Source: Cristatella mucedo
Taxonomy: Eukaryota > Bryozoa > Phylactolaemata > Cristatellidae
DNA length: 64,000 nt
Direction: 5' to 3'
Assembly (NCBI GenBank): GCA_009760855.2
Contig: WPIO01000001.1
Location: forward strand, 8,554,501 to 8,618,500
Shown: in pieces, positions 10,010 to 22,159 of the stretch
How the letters are laid out: each line of letters starts with the position of its first letter
Position numbering within the stretch: the stretch's first letter is position 1
Program-made: the position numbers and the translations under genes
Notes under the pieces: model-generated
Seen by the model: only the letters and a program-made list of their open reading frames with translations
Databases searched by the model: none
What the model was told of the DNA's origin: nothing

Positions 10010-10340
10010 AAATGCGGTCTCTGCGGCTCTGATTTTCGGCAGACCACCGAGGTCAAATCTCTGCCTCAGGCGGCCAGCAGCAGACGCTCTCGGCAGCAGC
10101 CGCGAGCGCGTGGCAGTATCATCGACCGCCGCCACTGACGCCGCCGCCGCTGCCGCCCCTCCTGACATCAGCACCGCCGGCTACCGCCCGTCCAAAGCTC
10201 ACCGCCGCCACCGCCGCAGTCGTTGCTGCACCGGGCGTTGACCGCCGACGCCGCACTCGCCGTACCGCCTCCGTCGGTCATGTTATCGATTCGTCGCTTA
10301 TACTGAATAAGGACGTATGACGAGAAGTCCATCCGTGGCG
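10010..10340. other. Short CpG- and GCC-rich patch
   Basis: Dense CG dinucleotides and GCCGCC/GCTGCC runs within otherwise AT-rich DNA. It could be a small promoter island or an exon of an Ala-rich protein. Neither strand gives a convincing exon. Confidence 0.4.
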
Positions 10341-11074
10341 CCGTGACTGCGACGCGTGCGATGCATTTAGCATATGAACACGAATCGTGCCGTCTGAGGT
10401 CGTTTATGGGTAGTGCTGAAGAAATTAAATAAATCCGCCGGGAGCAGCAGCGTGACTTAAAACATATAATATAGTGACCTATAATTTATACCAGCGGGTG
10501 CGTACAGTACACTCGCATTAAAATGATCTTATCGTGCATGCACTATACGAATCATTAGCTCTCCTGCGGTGTCATTAGCTTTCCGGTGGTACTGGAGTGG
10601 ACGGAGCTACGCAGATAGACGAGCTTGAGTTATAGCGGCTGATCCAGGCTCCGCGGGAGATTGTCGATCTGGTGAAAAGCTGCAGCCGGGAGGACAGCGA
10701 CGTGTCCGGGTGACAAATTGCATCCTATAGATCCAGGATAGGTATTTTCAATGCTGTACTGAATGCAAATGCTTCGATTTGTCTGTCAGATTAAAATTCT
10801 TTTGTCGGGAGTTCGAAGCACACACATGTATGCGTACAATCACGCCGATTATCCAACCGTAGGCGCGTAAACTCACGCGAGATTAGGAGGCGTATGTGAA
10901 CGTGTAGACACTTCGATTCAAGTAGTCCTGACAGTGCCGTAAGGCATTCTGCATTCATGCAATTCATTAATAAAAATGTAGTACTCGCGCGATATCTTAT
11001 AGAATAGGCAGCTTAGACCCATGGAAAATTCCAGTGTTGCAGTGCAATGCCTGCTTGAGTGTCCGGTGACTTAC

Positions 11075-11150
11075 CTGTTGATCCTGGCTTGCTACCACGA
11101 AAGGACTCGAACCAACGACCTGGATCGTGAAGTGCTCGTCCCGTACCTCA
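11075..11150 (-). mobile_element. tRNA-like SINE head fragment
   Basis: On the minus strand the segment reads AGGTCGTTGGTTCGAGTCC, with a canonical B box GGTTCGAGTCC about 35 bp after a GGACGAGCAC stretch. It resembles the heads of the SINEs in this window. No tail is recognisable. Confidence 0.45.
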
Positions 11151-12790
11151 AGTCTCTTATTTTTTGTGACTCTGTCATTGCTGAGGCGTTTACTGAGCTT
11201 TGGCAACATGACTCTTATCGGCTTTTCCTACAGTCTCTTTCAGCTGTAGAGTTCATCGTATGCGACGTTTCCGTTTAGTTTCGACATTGTGAAGCTGAGC
11301 GGTTTCCTCAGTTATTTTTCTACTTCGTAGATGTCCACGATAGTCACGCATATATTCGGATCTCTCTGCTCTCGTATATTCTGGATCATGTGCTGTGAAA
11401 GACTCCACGATGGCCAGCAGAAAGTGACCATAAAAAGTGAAAGTGAAACTCTGTGTAAAGTGCGTGACAGTGTGTGGTGCCAGCGTCTGACGTATTCCTT
11501 TTGGTTCTACTAGATTTTAAAGATCTTTTTCTGTTTGGTATTATTTAAAAGTCGAGCAACATTTCCAAGCCATAAATAGGCGAGGGCCTTCTTAAAGCAT
11601 GCTGCTAGGAGATTTTTGCGAATGGTGGGGGAAGCTCTCTACCATTTTTGGCACTTCGCATCCTATGTAAAGAAACGTTTTTAGGTTTAAGTTAGTTGTA
11701 TGTCAGTGAGCAAGTGAACCGCCTTCAGCATTTAATATTAAAATTGTTTAGACCTTGTAATGTAACGATACCCCATTAAATTCTTGTATTAAAAGCACAC
11801 ATGTCTAAATTAAATCACAAATACCAAAAACTGTGTGCTGGGTTTTATTTTAGTACCAGCCCCGCATGTTTATGAGAACCACTTGCATGTCGCTCTGCCT
11901 TGCGAATTAGCATCAGGCTTACACACAGGCGTTTGAAGGAAACACTGGCCTATCGACTGTATATTTTTGGGCGACAGCAAATAACTTTATCCGCCAGCCT
12001 AGGGTTTCATTCAAGAGATAAAGTCCTGCAGGTTCTTTGCATGGCTTTTAGTTATCCATTGCTCCGATTTTCACGACGATGGCTCTTGGCTTAACATTAC
12101 CTAGTAACTGTTAGCGAGACTCAAATTTAGTACTGTGCTTTCAATGAGCATTTGTATTCTCGCCTGCACATTCGATCTTCTGGAGTCGCGAACATTCGCG
12201 AACCCCTAATTGCTTACTAATAATGGTACACGATGGCATTGTTCTCCAAAATAATGTATTAGCAATGGTATGACAATACTCGTTCAGTCGGGCGCTGATA
12301 AATAGCGAAATTTCGGGGAAATACGCAAGTGGCTTCAATCCAAACAAGCTGCAAGACCACATCTGTCGATCGAAACCACAGGCGTAGAAGAAACCTAACT
12401 ATCGACCGAAAGTAACTTCCGCTTCTGGCTGCAGTTGGTAATTGTCACGCACGATTGTAAGATTGGTGAAGGTTGGATCATCTTATTAAGTTCCAACGCA
12501 TTTGCATTGCGGTGAAACGCAAAATGGCCTCTCGGATATTTGCGACTGTTGCTACGTTGGGCTACTAGATTCGGAGAGTCACATCATAAGCTACGAGAAA
12601 TTTGTGTTATTCTCGGATTTCTGAAATTTATTGTAATTCTGTAATCCTTTTAATTCTGAGAGCCGGTCGGTATTAAGAACGCAGCCTCATGCTGAAACTA
12701 AGTTTGAATATCAGGCCTGTAGTGTGGGATAGCGGCCTTACAGCTATATTTGAGAAACAGTGATTGCATGAAACACCATCGCGTAAAAGG
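11151..12790. other. Intergenic stretch, nothing recognised
   Basis: No LINE or SINE remnant, exon or RNA gene could be identified. The frame at 12141-12362 (minus) shows no family resemblance. Confidence 0.5.
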
Positions 12791-12795
12791 AAATG

Positions 12796-13215
12796 CAGTT
12801 GTTTTTAGTACTCGATTGATGAGGTGTTCCTGCAGCTCATTCAAAGTACATTGCTCACCTGGACGCGAAAAAATGCGGTGCCACGCAGAGCGACCCTGGA
12901 GCAGTGCGGCTGAATGCTAAGCAAGCCAGGCACCTAGCACCAGGCACAATAGGCACGGGACATTGATGAAGCCTCAGCAGCAGCAGCTGCTGCTACTGCT
13001 GCTGTTGCTATAAATGCTGCTGCTGCTGCTTAGGCTCAATCGTAATTATGGGATTGACGACCCGTGCCAAAAGTAACGCAGCACCTGGCCAGCTTAGCAT
13101 TCAGCCGCACTGCTGCTGCTGGTCACTCTGCTTGGAACCGCAGTGCGTCCAGCTGAGCGATATACTTTCAATAAGCTGCAGGAGTATCTCGTTAATCGAG
13201 TACTAGAAGCAACTG
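12796..13215. repeat. Long inverted repeat able to form a ~200-bp hairpin
   Basis: The left arm (12796 to about 12990) and the right arm (about 13012 to 13215) are reverse complements along nearly their whole length. Both start CAGTTG and share, in order, TAGTACTCGATT, CCTGCAGCT, GCTGGACGC or CCTGGACGC, and TGCGGTKCCAMGCAGAGYGACC. They also share a perfect 22-bp match (12901-12922 with 13092-13113), GGCACGGG and GCCTMAGCAGCAGCAGC. The centre is a short CTG-repeat loop. No clear target duplication flanks it. It could be a foldback or MITE-type element, or a gene for a long hairpin RNA. Confidence 0.9.
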
Positions 13216-13283
13216 GACGGTCAGAAAATGTATGCCACGTAACGCCAAGTCTATAGCTGATGGGCTCCTTCAGGACTTTATGG

Positions 13284-13480
<197 letters not shown>

Positions 13481-13904
13481 AGGGGTCCAACAAAATTTCC
13501 ACCCTCAGCTCTCGAATAGTTAAGGTTCGACGCAGACTTTTGTGAATCCGCCCCAATAAACAAAAAGCCGCACCCTCTTCTGGAAGGGGAACCCCTGGAT
13601 CTGCTCTTCGTCGAATACTCGCCGCTCAGAAGCACTCTACAGTCTCTTCCAAGGAGTCACTGCGTCTCGAGATCCTCCATTTTGGAGAGCCCTGGCTTTG
13701 TGCTGTCGGCACGAAGACCCGGACGCATCTTGAAACCCCATCTAACGAGAAAGTGGTGCACTGCGTTTGGAGAGGCTGGACGTGTGTGCGCTCGCTCAGA
13801 CTGTGTTACCCGGCGTATTTGTCTAGCTAGCTTCATCGAGAGAGGAAAAATGGCTAGCTCCTAATTTAAATAGCCTCATTTAAGCTGCGTGCCTTTCATT
13901 AGAC

Positions 13905-14229
13905 TAGTGGCTCTCAACCTTCCTAATGCAGGGATCCTTTAATACAGTTCTTCAAGTTATGGCGAGCCCCAACCATACAAATATTTTCGCTTCTACTTCA
14001 TAACTGTAATTTTGCTAGTATGAATCACAATGTGAATATCTGATATGCAGGATATATTTTCATCGTTACGAATTTAACATATTTAAAAGCGTAGTGATTA
14101 GTCACAAAAAATACGCAATTATGGGAAAGGACCATCGGTAATGCGTGTTTTCCTATGGTCTAAGGCGACCCCTGTGAAAGGGTCGTTCGACCCCCAAAAG
14201 GGCCACGACCCACAGGTTGAGAACCGGTG
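13905..14229 (+). mobile_element. SPIN-like non-autonomous hAT transposon
   Basis: A 325-bp element with terminal inverted repeats TAGTGGCTCTCAACC and GGTTGAGAACCGGTG. It is flanked by 8-bp target duplications CATTAGAC (13897-13904) and CATTAGAT (14230-14237). Internal blocks in order include CCTTTAATACAGTTCTTCA, CTTCATAACTGTAATTTTGC, AATATCTGATATGCAGGAT, TAGTGATTAGTCACAAAAA and GGCGACCCCTGTGAAAGGG. These agree with what I remember of the SPIN (Space Invader) family, known for horizontal transfer among tetrapods and some invertebrates. No transposase frame is present, as expected for the short derivative. Boundaries are firm; the family name rests on memory of the consensus. Confidence 0.88.
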
Positions 14230-14237
14230 CATTAGAT

Positions 14238-15206
14238 CTTTCCACCCAGGCAAGCTTGTATGCCGTCATATGTCGAGGGCATGCAAGCTACGCGCCGAAA
14301 GTGACCAACCACGAGACGTCTTTATAGATTTATTAAAAAAGGGTAAACATCTCGATTTTGCGACCCTGAAGCTGCGTACAAAAGGCGCCATGCTAAGTGG
14401 GTCTTTTCAGACTTCTCCCCATAAGTTTACCAGGTTAGCCGTCATTACAATATGGTCGCTACTCGAAACAAGAGTTGCCCAATATCGAAAGCGGATACAC
14501 GAAACTTGTCACCGGATATTCCCTCCCATCATATAACTTTTTTAGCAAAAAAGAAAACTCCCTCACTGGAGAAAAGTCACTCAGCTGCTCGCCAAACAAG
14601 TTCCTTATACGACAAGCTCGTGGAGACTCTGCAAATAATCAGCTGTATTTCAAAATGTCAGGCTACGTGGGAGCCTTAAACTTCTGGAAAATAAACAGCT
14701 ATCAAATTGCAAAATGGAAATGCAATCTATTATGCAACCTAGCAATCTGTTATGGCTCGGTAACTTTGTTTATGTAAGTGAATACTTTTAAGTTCAATAG
14801 CCGTTGTCTCTTACGTCTACAAATGATCAGCGACTTGAGAAATGCTAAAGCAAGATTCATTGTCACTAAGAATTGTTATCCATAAAACGTTTTGCACTAA
14901 ACCAGAATAAAACTGTAGATTTGCTGTTTTTCTCATCTCTTGTAATTCTTCGGCATTTCTTGGCATGATTCTAGTACTCCACATTAAAAATGTCAAGACT
15001 GGTGACTTCGTGTACTGTATATGCATTTTCCGTTGACTGATCATTCGCTGTTGTCAGGTAGAGTTCAATTACCTTAATCTTTTTTCACGCAGTTGCGCGT
15101 GCTGATTGATCATGATAATCCTAAGCACTCCGATTGAAGAAACTGAAAAAATCTGGCGTTGCTTTCTTTGATTCACTATTTTCACACTTTCTTCCAGCTA
15201 TTCCAG

Positions 15207-15275
<69 letters not shown>

Positions 15276-15880
15276 GTACTTCTCGTTCCGCTCCTTGAGT
15301 CTTGCTGTCAAACGTTCGCTGGTAGACTTGACATGGATTAAGGTCTCTCGTGAGATCGCCGGGGTCTTTCTTGTTGACAAGTACGGCTTCCTCTCCTCAG
15401 CGGCGTCTGCGAAATTGGAATGCGGATCTGAAATAGCTTCCCCGCTGTCTGGCTTGCTTCGCCCTCCTGTAGATCAGGCAGATCCCTCGCCGAAATGGCG
15501 GCATGGTAGTGAGGCGATGGAAAAAGCAATGTGTGGATACAGGATCGAAGGCGCGCTCCTGCCAGTTCAATATTTGGACAAAGGTAAGTCAGTTTCGCCA
15601 AATTCTTGGAATGGCAAACTACACGGCTCTCTTTTCTCCCCCCCCCCCTATCAGCCTATGCACGCAACGGAATTGTGAAAAATAAGACATTATATTTCAC
15701 GAATTCCCTAATGCTATGCAAGAAGCTCCAACAAACTAGCTGCGATTGCTCACCTTACCTTTAGGCTTCGTCTAGCAGTGTTCGCAAATAAGATGATGCA
15801 TTGATTTAAGATGATTTAAGAGTTATTTATTTAAGATGATTAATTAGACGACCACGTCAGCTCCACAATCAAGTCTGCCT
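14238..15880. other. Intergenic stretch with an AT microsatellite
   Basis: A pure AT dinucleotide tract lies at 15209-15269. Several frames of 60-130 codons overlap here without resemblance to known proteins. Nothing else is recognisable. Confidence 0.5.
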
Positions 15881-15889
15881 ACTTTCAGC

Positions 15890-16660
15890 TACATTACATT
15901 GCCGAAATTCGGGCTTGTTTAGATAAGGATACCACGTCTAAGTTGGTCCATGCATTTGTGACGCCCCGTCTTGACTTCTGTGACTCACTGCTAGCTGGCC
16001 TACTGGCATGTGCAATCGGGCTCTTGCAGCTGGTGCAAAACTCCGCAGCTAGGCTTGTCTGTCGTGAGCGTAGCGGTTGCCACATCACGCCACTTCTCGC
16101 CGACCTGCACTGGCTACCAGTCAAGCAACGGATTGGCTTTAAGGTTTTGTCACTCACTTTTAGCTCACTTCATTCTTTGGTTCCAGCCTATCTCTCAGAT
16201 CTACTCCCCACAAGGCCAAGCATAGTACCACCTGCTTTTCGGAATCCAACAGTATACCGCTACATTGTACAAACCTCAAATCCTTTGGAGATCGTGCATT
16301 TAGTTCGTATGCTCCCAAAGCCTGGAACTCACTCCAGACTTGCGTCAGAATATCCCCTGACTTGACCACATTTATAAAGAACTTGAAAACACACCTATTT
16401 AGGAGAGCATTTGGTGGGTCCCTGCGATTCGTTCTTCCTGTGCTTATGCGTGCTGACATCGTGCATGCTGCCACCAACCACACTTGCATGCTGATCCTGT
16501 GCATGTCACCCCTAACCATGTTATTCATGTTGTTTATCAGGCATGATATTACTTGCCATTCAAACGCGTTTCCCTTTGCAGCAAATGCAAAGCGCCTAGG
16601 CAGAGATTGAGTTCTCTGAGGGCACTTTATCAAGTGCATTATTATTATATTATTATTATT
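15890..16660 (+). mobile_element. L2/CR1-like LINE, best-preserved RT C-terminus
   Basis: The plus-strand translation gives FVTPRLDFCDSLLAGL, LVQNSAARLVCRERSG, CHITPLLADLHWLPVKQRI and SLHSLVPAYLSDLLP. After a frameshift come LKTHLFRRAFGGSLRFVLPV and the 3'UTR. This is the conserved order downstream of the catalytic YADD domain in L2/CR1-type elements. The tail (16585-16660) has the AAAGCGCCTAGGCAGAGATT stem and ends in ATT repeats. It is truncated at its 5' end. Confidence 0.9.
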
Positions 16661-17439
16661 GATGTACTCAGGGCTAGTCTTTATCCTCGAAAGGCATGCC
16701 GAAGTACGCTTAGGTTTCGAGCATCTAAATGGGGGCTGTGGCCGAGCAGTCGCAGAGCCATCTTTCGCTCTTCCGTCGATACATTGTGCTCACACATACG
16801 TAGAGAAATGCATCTGCCGGGTGCAAGCAAACACTTGATGCATGTCAACCAACTATGGTATTTATTAATCTTTTAATCGGCAATTGCATAAACTGAAATA
16901 ATTGCTTAAGGCAACCAGCACTATTTACTACTATGTAATAGGCTTATGTATGCGTTACCTCAGCAATTCTAGTAGCGGCACAACGGGTGCGAACAGTGTG
17001 CGAATCTGACATCCGAACCGTACCTAATAGGAAAGTTAGAGATTGACGAAATATCACGGTCCTGACAGGAAAAGCGATTTTGATAAAAAAAAATAGCTAT
17101 TTTATATTTTATTTAGGTGTAAGTGGTGAGAAAAATACTGTGCACCTACGGACAAGAATTAATTGAATTATGTTACCAATATTTGCTTATATCATAGCTC
17201 ATTGTTTTGGAGGAAATTCGATTACTTGAGTATTCAACATAATCCTTTTTCCAAAGAGCTTTGGTTTCCACCACGAGGTGTTCATTTAAGTAGCAAAGTT
17301 CGTTAGCTTAAAATAGAAATGAAAAATACGGGAACTTTAAAAGAGTTGTTTCGCCATGGCCTCGAGTAGCAGTTATTCATGGGTTGGTTCCTGCAGAGTT
17401 ATAACTCAGATACGCTAACAGTTGTGCTGCTAACTATGA
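16661..17439. other. Intergenic stretch, nothing recognised
   Basis: AT-rich DNA with no repeat remnant or exon that I can identify. Confidence 0.5.
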
Positions 17440-18070
17440 CTGCTGATAATTTTGTGTTAAAGCGATTAGGCAACTGCAGCTGACTATGAATATAGCTGCA
17501 AGGCTAGTCTTCAAGTCCCAGAAGTTTGAGCACGTTTCTCCTTTGCTAAAAGAGCTAAGATGAATGCTGGTTGACCAACGGATTCAGAGCAAGGTTTCTT
17601 ACGCTGACCCACAAGGCCCGCCACGGTTTGGCTCCTTCGTACCTAGCTGAACTGCTGCATCAGTTTCAGCCTGTTCGCGCCCTCAGGTCCTGTGTGGACA
17701 ATAAATTAGCTGTCCTATTCCTCCGCTTAAAGAACGTTGGCGACGACAGAAGCTTTAGCTCTGAAGGTCGTAGACTGTGGAACTGGCTTCCACAATTCTT
17801 ACGCAACGACAACTACTCTCCTGCTGCCGACTATGGCTCATCCTTTTCAGCGGTCCTGAGCTGCTACTTTCATGCTACTCACTACCTCAACTGCTCTCCT
17901 GCCTCTGCTATGCTTCCCACTTTCTCTTTGTTGCGTGAGATAAAGTCTGTTGGCTACCGAATGCGTAGCGAAAGCCGCTTAGGCTTTTGAGCGCGCTATA
18001 CAAAACTCTCCTGCGTAACACCCACATGGTCTTTATGGCTTTGTGGAGTTACAGACGGAGATACATTACA
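17440..18070 (+). mobile_element. Second LINE family, RT C-terminus
   Basis: The plus-strand translation contains LTHKARHGLAPSYLAELL, VRALRSCVDNKLAVLFLRL and FSSEGRRLWNWLPQFLRND. These are the usual markers of a CR1/Rex-type RT C-terminus, but the sequence and 3' region differ from the main LINE family. A frame break precedes LTHKARHG. The 3' region (17930-18070) is shared with the minus-strand copy at 54040-54650 and lacks the ATT tail. Confidence 0.8.
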
Positions 18071-18850
18071 TTATTCAGATGCGCACGTACAGTAGAGTCT
18101 CTTAGTACCAGTCATGCAAATGCAGATTGAGTAAGTAAATGTTGCCAACTAATCGACAGGTACTTGATGTCGCTGCCGCTTTCCTTTAGCTCATTTGCGC
18201 CCAAGTTTTTATTCGCTCTTAAACTTTCCGCAGCATTTCCGTTCTACAGCAGGAAGTTGATCAAGTTGGACGCCTCTTGGCTGTCCGCTAGAACATAGAT
18301 CTGGGCAAAGCTTTGTTGCGGTGTCTCATGTGTCATAGGTACAAGCTCAAGTTCTCCACTGCAATGCCACGCACACGTCCATGCGTCAACATATGTGACC
18401 CGGCCAAGCCAAAACAAGTCGCAGCGATTTCAGCTGTGTCTTGACGTACGGAGCGCGAGCATCTCTAAGCGCTTGCCACCAGCTCGAAGAGCACAGGACG
18501 CGGTGCGCTTGGCTGCGTGCTACTCGCGTGTGCCGGGAAGTGCAAAGGGCCTGCAAACTCTACTCGTCCCGTGGGGAGCCTAGTAAGTACGTGCCTGCTC
18601 TCGCTACTGGCGGCAAATAAGTGCAAGAAAGGCGCGGAGCTTTTAAAAGCAGGAAGTTATAAGCGGGTCACACGTTTGACTCATAAGCTATGACAAGCAC
18701 GTATTTGTGTTCGGCGTCGTAATGGCTAAGTGGCGGCACGGTTGCCAAAATAAAGTGTTGAAAAGAAGAATAAATTAGCAGGGTCTCTTCTCCCCTTATT
18801 GCCCAATTGTTTGCCTCTGCCGATGAGGATACCGTTTGATTTTTTCGATA
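18071..18850. other. Intergenic stretch, nothing recognised
   Basis: A 62-codon plus frame at 18395-18583 ends near a GTAAGT-like sequence, but there is no family resemblance and no clear acceptor. Confidence 0.4.
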
Positions 18851-18856
18851 ATTTAT

Positions 18857-18940
18857 AATAATAATAATAATACATCTGACAAAGCGCCCTCGGAGAACTC
18901 AATCTTTTTCTAGGCGCTTCGCAATTGCTTCAATGGAAGC
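18857..18940 (-). mobile_element. LINE 3' tail
   Basis: ATT repeats (minus strand) followed by the family stem-loop AAGCGCCTAGAAAAAGATTG, AGTTCTCCGAGGGCGCTTTG. Only the extreme 3' end is present. Confidence 0.75.
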
Positions 18941-19774
18941 ACAATCGAACAAAGTGCTCCGATTTTCGCTACGCACAATTTCGTCTTTCAGAGCCATTCT
19001 TTCCTTTTCGCGGGCTCGCTGGCAGACTGCCCTGCAATGCCAAGTGGCAGACCTCTTATACAATTATAAAAAGGGTACACGTCCATGTTTGCATGCCTTC
19101 AGCCCTGTCTTTAAGAGTTGCAAGGACCCTGTGTGCTGCACAGAATGCTGCACGCTGGAAGAGGCACTGCAGAGCGAAGCAGCCTCGTGCACAAAGACCT
19201 ATTGCCAACCACCTTTTGAGGCAGCTGACCGAAACAGCAGCGACTTTGCGACCCTACGGCTGACCCGATGGATCTGAGGTGCCTTACCTCAACGAGCTGT
19301 CGAGGCAGCAGCCCCATTACCGAGTCTCGTCGTCGAGCTGCACCCGGCTCGTCTGTAAGTTCTTTTGGGCAATTTTCTAACGTGCGAAAGTGAGAAATCC
19401 TATGTCAAGGTAGCCGGTGCCCGAACCAATAAACCATTAGATGACGAAAAGCCTCAAGACAGTCGCCGATAGTTGCAGCATTCTGAAGCTGGAGTTTAAG
19501 GTTTTTCGAAGCAAAATGACGCCTGTCCTCCAGACGAGTCCAGGGTGCCGTTATAGAATAGTCAATTTTAAGCTGGAAATCGTGGAGATTTATAATCAGG
19601 TTGCATTAAATATCCAGTCGTTTGTTCGCACGCCTCTATTACCAAGAGTTTCTGTTGTTGAAACAACATGACTGTCCACCAGACAGGTTGAAGAGCGATA
19701 CAGAATTTTCGCAGGCACCAAATGCATGGATCAACTAACTCGCCAGGGCCCTTGCTGTGGGCGCTCATTTATTG

Positions 19775-19835
19775 ACAACTGCAAGTGGTGGTGATAACTG
19801 TTAAGGCTCCTCTGCTTCAATACAAATGAGGTAAT
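19775..19835 (+). mobile_element. SINE family 2 tail fragment
   Basis: CAAGTGGTGGTGATAACTG, then TTAAGGCTCCTCTGCTTCA and ATACAAATGAGG match the tail of the family 2 copies at 8561 and 63446. The head to the left is too decayed to delimit. Confidence 0.55.
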
Positions 19836-19959
19836 TAATATTATTCAGGCTAATATTTTTTCAGCATTATCTTGAAATAGCAAGGAAGACACAGAGGCTG
19901 CCTCAAAGCTATTCACTCATCATTGCCTCTGCGAGCTATGGACATCTTTGCAGCAGCTG

Positions 19960-20229
19960 GTGGATGATAAAACCACTTCTTACTGACCTATACTGGCTTC
20001 AAATCAATCAGCTTATCACCTTCAAGGTTCTGCCATTCATGAGATTTGTTGTCACTCAGCCGGCTCTCGTTCCTTAAGCTACGGAGCTGCCCTTTTGAGC
20101 AATCTAAAATCCTTTCCAGATCCGAGTCTTCAGCTTGTATACCCCAGTTTCCTTTACAGCATATGTAAAGTGCCTAGAAAGAGACAGTTCTCTGATGGCG
20201 CCGTGCAAGTTTATTATTCTTATTGTTAA
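19960..20229 (+). mobile_element. Decayed LINE 3' portion
   Basis: The plus strand has ACTGACCTATACTGGCTTCA (DLYWL, equivalent to DLHWLP). It ends with CATATGTAAAGTGCCTAGAA, AGAGACAGTTCTCTGATGGC, GCCGTGCAAG and TTATTATTCTTATT, the main LINE tail. No frame remains open. Confidence 0.7.
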
Positions 20230-21290
20230 TACACGCCTGGACCCAATTCAGTCTAACGTCATGGCATTTCGTGACTTTTATGTTCCAAGCAAGCCAGTTA
20301 TCTTCGTTCCTTAAAGCACTTGGTCAGTCGTCAATGCGAATTATCCTGCGTGTGCTTGCTTATTCGTGCTGCGATTGTGCATGTTATCACTAAGCAATCG
20401 ATATGCTTCCTGCACGGGAATATCAGTCGTCTTATCGTGTTGGGCAGCCAGCAATCCTAGCCCAACCACAAATTAAGAGGTATACAAAACAATTGTCTGG
20501 TATGGGGTGAGCTCAGAGTGTGGTCAAGGCAGTGCCTCCCTGTAAGGAAACAGCACCTCTTAGTAAGTGCTTGCCGATGAGCCATCCATCGATCATCACA
20601 GTCAATTGTCTCACAGAAGCAGGCGACATTGTGATGTGGCCAGGGCTGGCGACTGATAGAGGGTGCGACAGTTCATAAATCATCATATAAGCACTCAAGC
20701 AGTCTCTGACCTACAGAGATGCAGAGACCGGCTGAGAAAGAGCCGGGCGCACCAGAAACCACACCTCCCGTGGCTAATCGGCACAGACTTCCACATGAAC
20801 CCATCTAACAGCTAGACAAGGCATCGGCTTGTGTCCCTGTCGGGGTGTAAATCGACATCTGAGCTGGACGAGGCCACAGACAACGACCCATTAAAGCTCG
20901 ACCATATTTGAACACGGTCGATCTACATAATCAGTAGGGTTTCAACACTAATTCAAAACGTTACCTTTGGAGGTCTTGACCTTACCGAACACAAACATTT
21001 CGTAGCACTGGCCTACTTCGTCAGCTATTGCCAGCCGTAGTGAATCACCGGGCCGAAGCAAAAATGCATCACAGCTGAGTAAGGAGCTAAGCAGCCGGCC
21101 ACAGCGATCCTGGGGTCAGGAAGGGCCGACCGACCTCTGCCTTGAATCAGAACAGGTGGCAGCATGACTAGGCAGGCATCCAAGCGGCAGGCATAGCCCT
21201 TGACCAAGTCACTGCTACCTGGGCTTCACTACACACAAGCAGCACTACGTGTGCCACAAGGTTATCAAGGTTATATGCCCAGGAGCTGGG
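20230..21290. other. Gene-free flank downstream of the Eph gene
   Basis: No exon or repeat is recognised. The stretch separates the last LINE from the likely end of the minus-strand Eph transcript. Confidence 0.4.
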
Positions 21291-21291
21291 C

Positions 21292-21297
21292 TTTATT
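21292..21297 (-). terminator. Candidate poly(A) signal of the Eph gene
   Basis: AATAAA on the minus strand, about 865 nt beyond the Eph stop codon. It is the first canonical hexamer I find downstream of the stop. The implied 3'UTR is CAG/CTG-rich. Transcript evidence would be needed to confirm it. Confidence 0.35.
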
Positions 21298-21437
21298 GCC
21301 ACACAAAACGACGAGGCTTCGATGGCTCAGTAGCCACCTCCGTGCTATACGGCAGGCATGCACTGTAGGCCGGCAAATGGTAGAGCGTGCATAGCTACGG
21401 CAGTCACACCAATGAAAAGCAAGGAGCCCTGCGTCTG

Positions 21438-21459
21438 TGACGTCAGACGTGTGACGTCA
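21438..21459. promoter_or_regulatory. Two CRE palindromes
   Basis: TGACGTCA occurs at 21438-21445 and 21452-21459 within a repeated GTGACGTCAGACGT unit. TGACGTCA is the full CREB/ATF consensus. They lie in the probable 3'UTR or downstream flank of the Eph gene, so any regulatory role is uncertain. Confidence 0.5.
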
Positions 21460-22159
21460 GACGTCTGTGGCCCACTGAACCTACAGTGGCGGCAAAAGCG
21501 TGGCTGAGGTGATCCTCGCGACAGCACTGAAGCCCGAGTCCTGCTCTTGTTCAGCTGTCGGTAGAATCACGAACGGCTGCCGGACGGCAGTGGCACCATT
21601 GCCAGCGGAAGCGTCGTCGTCTACTGGCGGCCAGGCAGAACGTTGGCCTGCCCCTTCTCAAGGCTTTCCGGATCGCAGCTATATGATAGCTGCCCGGCAG
21701 CAGCCGTTGCCGCCACGGGGTGGAGGCGGCACCTGGGCCCGAGTCTCGAGCGGCTGCCTTTCGAGACCTCCCGCGAGGAGCAGGCGACTGGCGAATTGCA
21801 AACAGCCCGGTGCCAGAGAGCTGAGAGCAACCAACGCAAGAGTTAGCGCCGCCCAGCTCGACGGGGTCCACACGTCCTTTGATGTCGACTCCAGCTTCGC
21901 AGCTGCCCTGGAGCAGCTGCCGTGGAGCTGCTGCGCGTTCTGCCACTGGATGTTCTTCATTCTCTCCGAGAATTGTTTTTGGCAGCAGCAGCTAGGGTCG
22001 GCAGCGGCAGCTGCAGCAGCTGCAGTGCGGCTGCTGCCTGGACGGTATGGGCGTGCCGCGCTCCGCCAGCTACCACTGCAGGGGAGCTGGGCAGGCGCCG
22101 GCAACAGCAGCTAGTGGGCCAGAGGGTTGGGCAGCCCCTCCGGCATGCTCAGACACGCC

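Noticed and set aside
16160-16639. 159-codon minus frame
   Set aside because: Antisense of the LINE RT coding region at 15890-16660.
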